Shown: positions 4,640-5,336 of the stretch, in pieces | How positions within the stretch are numbered: the first letter of the stretch is position 1 | How the letters are laid out: each line of letters begins with the position of its first letter | Assembly: GCA_905373565.1 (NCBI GenBank) | Contig: CAJPTT010000189.1 | Location: 1 to 5,336 of the forward strand | From: an uncultured Treponema sp. | GTDB taxonomy: Bacteria > Spirochaetota > Spirochaetia > Treponematales > Treponemataceae | Length of the DNA stretch: 5,336 nucleotides | Direction: 5' to 3' | Notes under the pieces: model-generated | Told to the model about the DNA's origin: nothing | What the model saw: only the letters and a program-made list of their open reading frames with translations | The model's database searches: none | Translations under genes and position numbers: made by a program

Positions 4640-4668
4640 AAAAGAGATCTCTGGATGTTATCTCTTTT
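4640..4668 (+). promoter_or_regulatory. Hairpin with a GGATGT loop in the flaB3 3' region
   Basis: AAAAGAGAT (4640-4648) pairs perfectly with ATCTCTTTT (4660-4668), a 9-bp stem around the 11-base loop CTCTGGATGTT. The loop carries GGATGT (4653-4658), the same core as the candidate CsrA sites in both flagellin leaders. The position before GGA reads CT rather than CAN, so the match is partial. It may be an extra CsrA-binding site on the message or simply a 3'-end stabilising hairpin. It lies 10 bases upstream of the terminator. Confidence 0.35.
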
Positions 4669-4678
4669 CCCGGAACCT

Positions 4679-4719
4679 AAAAGGAAGAAGAAGCCGCGCC
4701 CTTCTTCTTCCTTTTTTTT
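4679..4719 (+). terminator. Intrinsic terminator of the flaB transcript
   Basis: A 15-bp perfect stem (4679-4693 with 4701-4715), purine on one arm and pyrimidine on the other, closes a 7-base GC-rich loop CCGCGCC. It runs into eight T residues (4712-4719). This is the classic Rho-independent form and lies 96 bases after the flaB3 stop. It separates the flagellin transcript from fliD, which has its own promoter. Confidence 0.93.
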
Positions 4720-4788
4720 ATCTAAGAATCTCCAAACGGTTGGAAGCCGTAAGTTTATTTTGCAGATCACGCAGCTAATTTAATTTCA

Positions 4789-4816
4789 TAAAGATTATTG
4801 ATAGTACAGCCGAAAA
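4789..4816 (+). promoter_or_regulatory. Sigma-28 (FliA-type) promoter of fliD
   Basis: TAAAGATT (4789-4796) matches the consensus TAAAGTTT at 7 of 8 positions. GCCGAAAA (4809-4816) matches GCCGATAA at 7 of 8. The spacing TAAA-N16-GCCGAAAA is the same as in the flaB1 promoter. Transcription would start near 4823, about 38 bases before the fliD GTG. The preceding terminator makes a separate promoter here necessary. Confidence 0.75.
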
Positions 4817-4860
4817 TGTAGTAGAAAAGATGTATCCGGCTTAACGGTAAAGGGGTTAGA

Positions 4861-5336
4861 GTGTCCGATATAAATATTCCCGGCATAGGAGCCGGTAAAT
4901 ATGATAATCTCATTGAAACGCTGATGAAAAAAGAGCGTGCCCCGCGCGATTCAGCCGCTGAAGATTTAAAAAAATACGAACGCCAAAATACTGTTTGGAG
5001 AAAAATCAATCAATTCTCCGGCGAGATCCGCGAAAAAACACGGGAACTCTATTCCTTTAATAATCCCTTTGTCGAGAAAACCGTTACATCGTCCAATGAA
5101 CGGGCGGTAACGGCGACCGCTTCACGGGATGCACACGAACAGACTTTTAAAATTTCCATCAATCAGATTGCCAAAGCGGATTCTTTTTTGTCAAACGAGG
5201 TAGCGAAAGACCTTCAAGTTCCGAAAGGCATGTACACTTTTACCGTCGGCGAAAAAAAACTTTCGGTAAATTGGCAGGGCGGAAAATACCGAAGTTTTAT
5301 CGATGCCGTCAATAAAAAAGGTAAAGATATTATCCG
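4861..5336 (+). CDS. fliD: FliD, flagellar filament cap protein (partial, 5' end only)
   Basis: FliD (HAP2) forms the cap at the filament tip and is needed for flagellin subunits to fold and assemble after export. Only 158 codons are in the window; the frame is open to the last base. The start is a GTG at 4861: AAGGGG (4850-4855) lies 5 bases upstream, and the only nearby in-frame ATG (4816) is followed at once by a stop. The N-terminus reads SDINIPGIGAGKYDNLIETL and then MKKERAPRD (22-30), fitting the FliD N-terminal pattern of a glycine-containing start, a LIExLM helix and a P-x-D turn. A charged helical stretch that should be coiled coil follows (about 31-65). Then come NNPFVEKTVTSS (67-78), AVTATASRDA (82-91) and FKISINQIAKADSF (96-109), typical of the FliD D1 region. 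No signal peptide is present, consistent with type III export. Its position after the flagellins supports the call. Confidence 0.9.
   Translation, partial: MSDINIPGIGAGKYDNLIETLMKKERAPRDSAAEDLKKYERQNTVWRKINQFSGEIREKTRELYSFNNPFVEKTVTSSNERAVTATASRDAHEQTFKISINQIAKADSFLSNEVAKDLQVPKGMYTFTVGEKKLSVNWQGGKYRSFIDAVNKKGKDII

Noticed and set aside
4767..5009. Minus-strand open frame opposite the fliD start
   Set aside because: It covers the fliD promoter and start. The forward frame gives a clear FliD N-terminus, so the minus frame is a shadow.
1..5336. CRISPR array, insertion sequence, tRNA or prophage
   Set aside because: No regularly spaced repeats, transposase motifs, terminal repeats or cloverleaf segments were seen. 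All genes are core housekeeping, signalling or flagellar genes.

Overview
The window looks like chromosomal DNA from a spirochete, most likely a Treponema. Two adjacent genes encode short FlaB-type flagellins of 286 and 285 residues that lack the variable D2/D3 domains, and the start of fliD follows them. The flaB1-flaB3-fliD order is the one I recall from T. pallidum and T. denticola. By eye the base composition is intermediate, neither as AT-rich as T. denticola nor as GC-rich as T. pallidum. That would fit an oral treponeme of the T. vincentii/T. medium kind, but this is an inference. No mobile element, tRNA, rRNA or CRISPR array is visible. All genes lie on the + strand.

Region 1 (1-2304) is a tight cluster: tsaE (98-553), tsaB (550-1215, overlapping tsaE by 4 bases at ATGA) and a PAS plus HD-GYP phosphodiesterase (1219-2304, 3 bases after tsaB). 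TsaE and TsaB are accessory factors for the tRNA modification t6A. The third gene should degrade the second messenger c-di-GMP. A housekeeping tRNA-modification pair therefore appears to share a transcript with a signalling enzyme placed directly upstream of the flagellin genes.

Region 2 (2305-4582) carries the flagellins. flaB1 (2583-3443) has a strong sigma-28 (FliA-type) promoter at 2442-2469 and a structured leader of about 105 nt. flaB3 (3725-4582) follows after 281 non-coding bases that contain four hairpins but no recognisable sigma-28 box. It is probably expressed by read-through from flaB1 or from a weak unrecognised promoter.

Region 3 (4583-5336) holds two hairpins, a textbook intrinsic terminator (4679-4719), a second sigma-28 promoter (4789-4816) and the first 158 codons of fliD (GTG start at 4861), which runs off the window.

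The most notable signal is post-transcriptional. Both flagellin leaders carry the same two-part arrangement: a hairpin presenting GGA in its loop within CANGGANG, then a second CANGGANG that coincides with the Shine-Dalgarno sequence. This is the binding-site layout of the translational repressor CsrA known from the B. subtilis hag leader. The two hairpins differ in sequence but keep the architecture, and a further GGATGT loop lies in the flaB3 3' region. The window thus suggests flagellin output set at two levels: sigma-28 for transcription of flaB1 and fliD, and CsrA (with its antagonist FliW) for translation of both flagellins.
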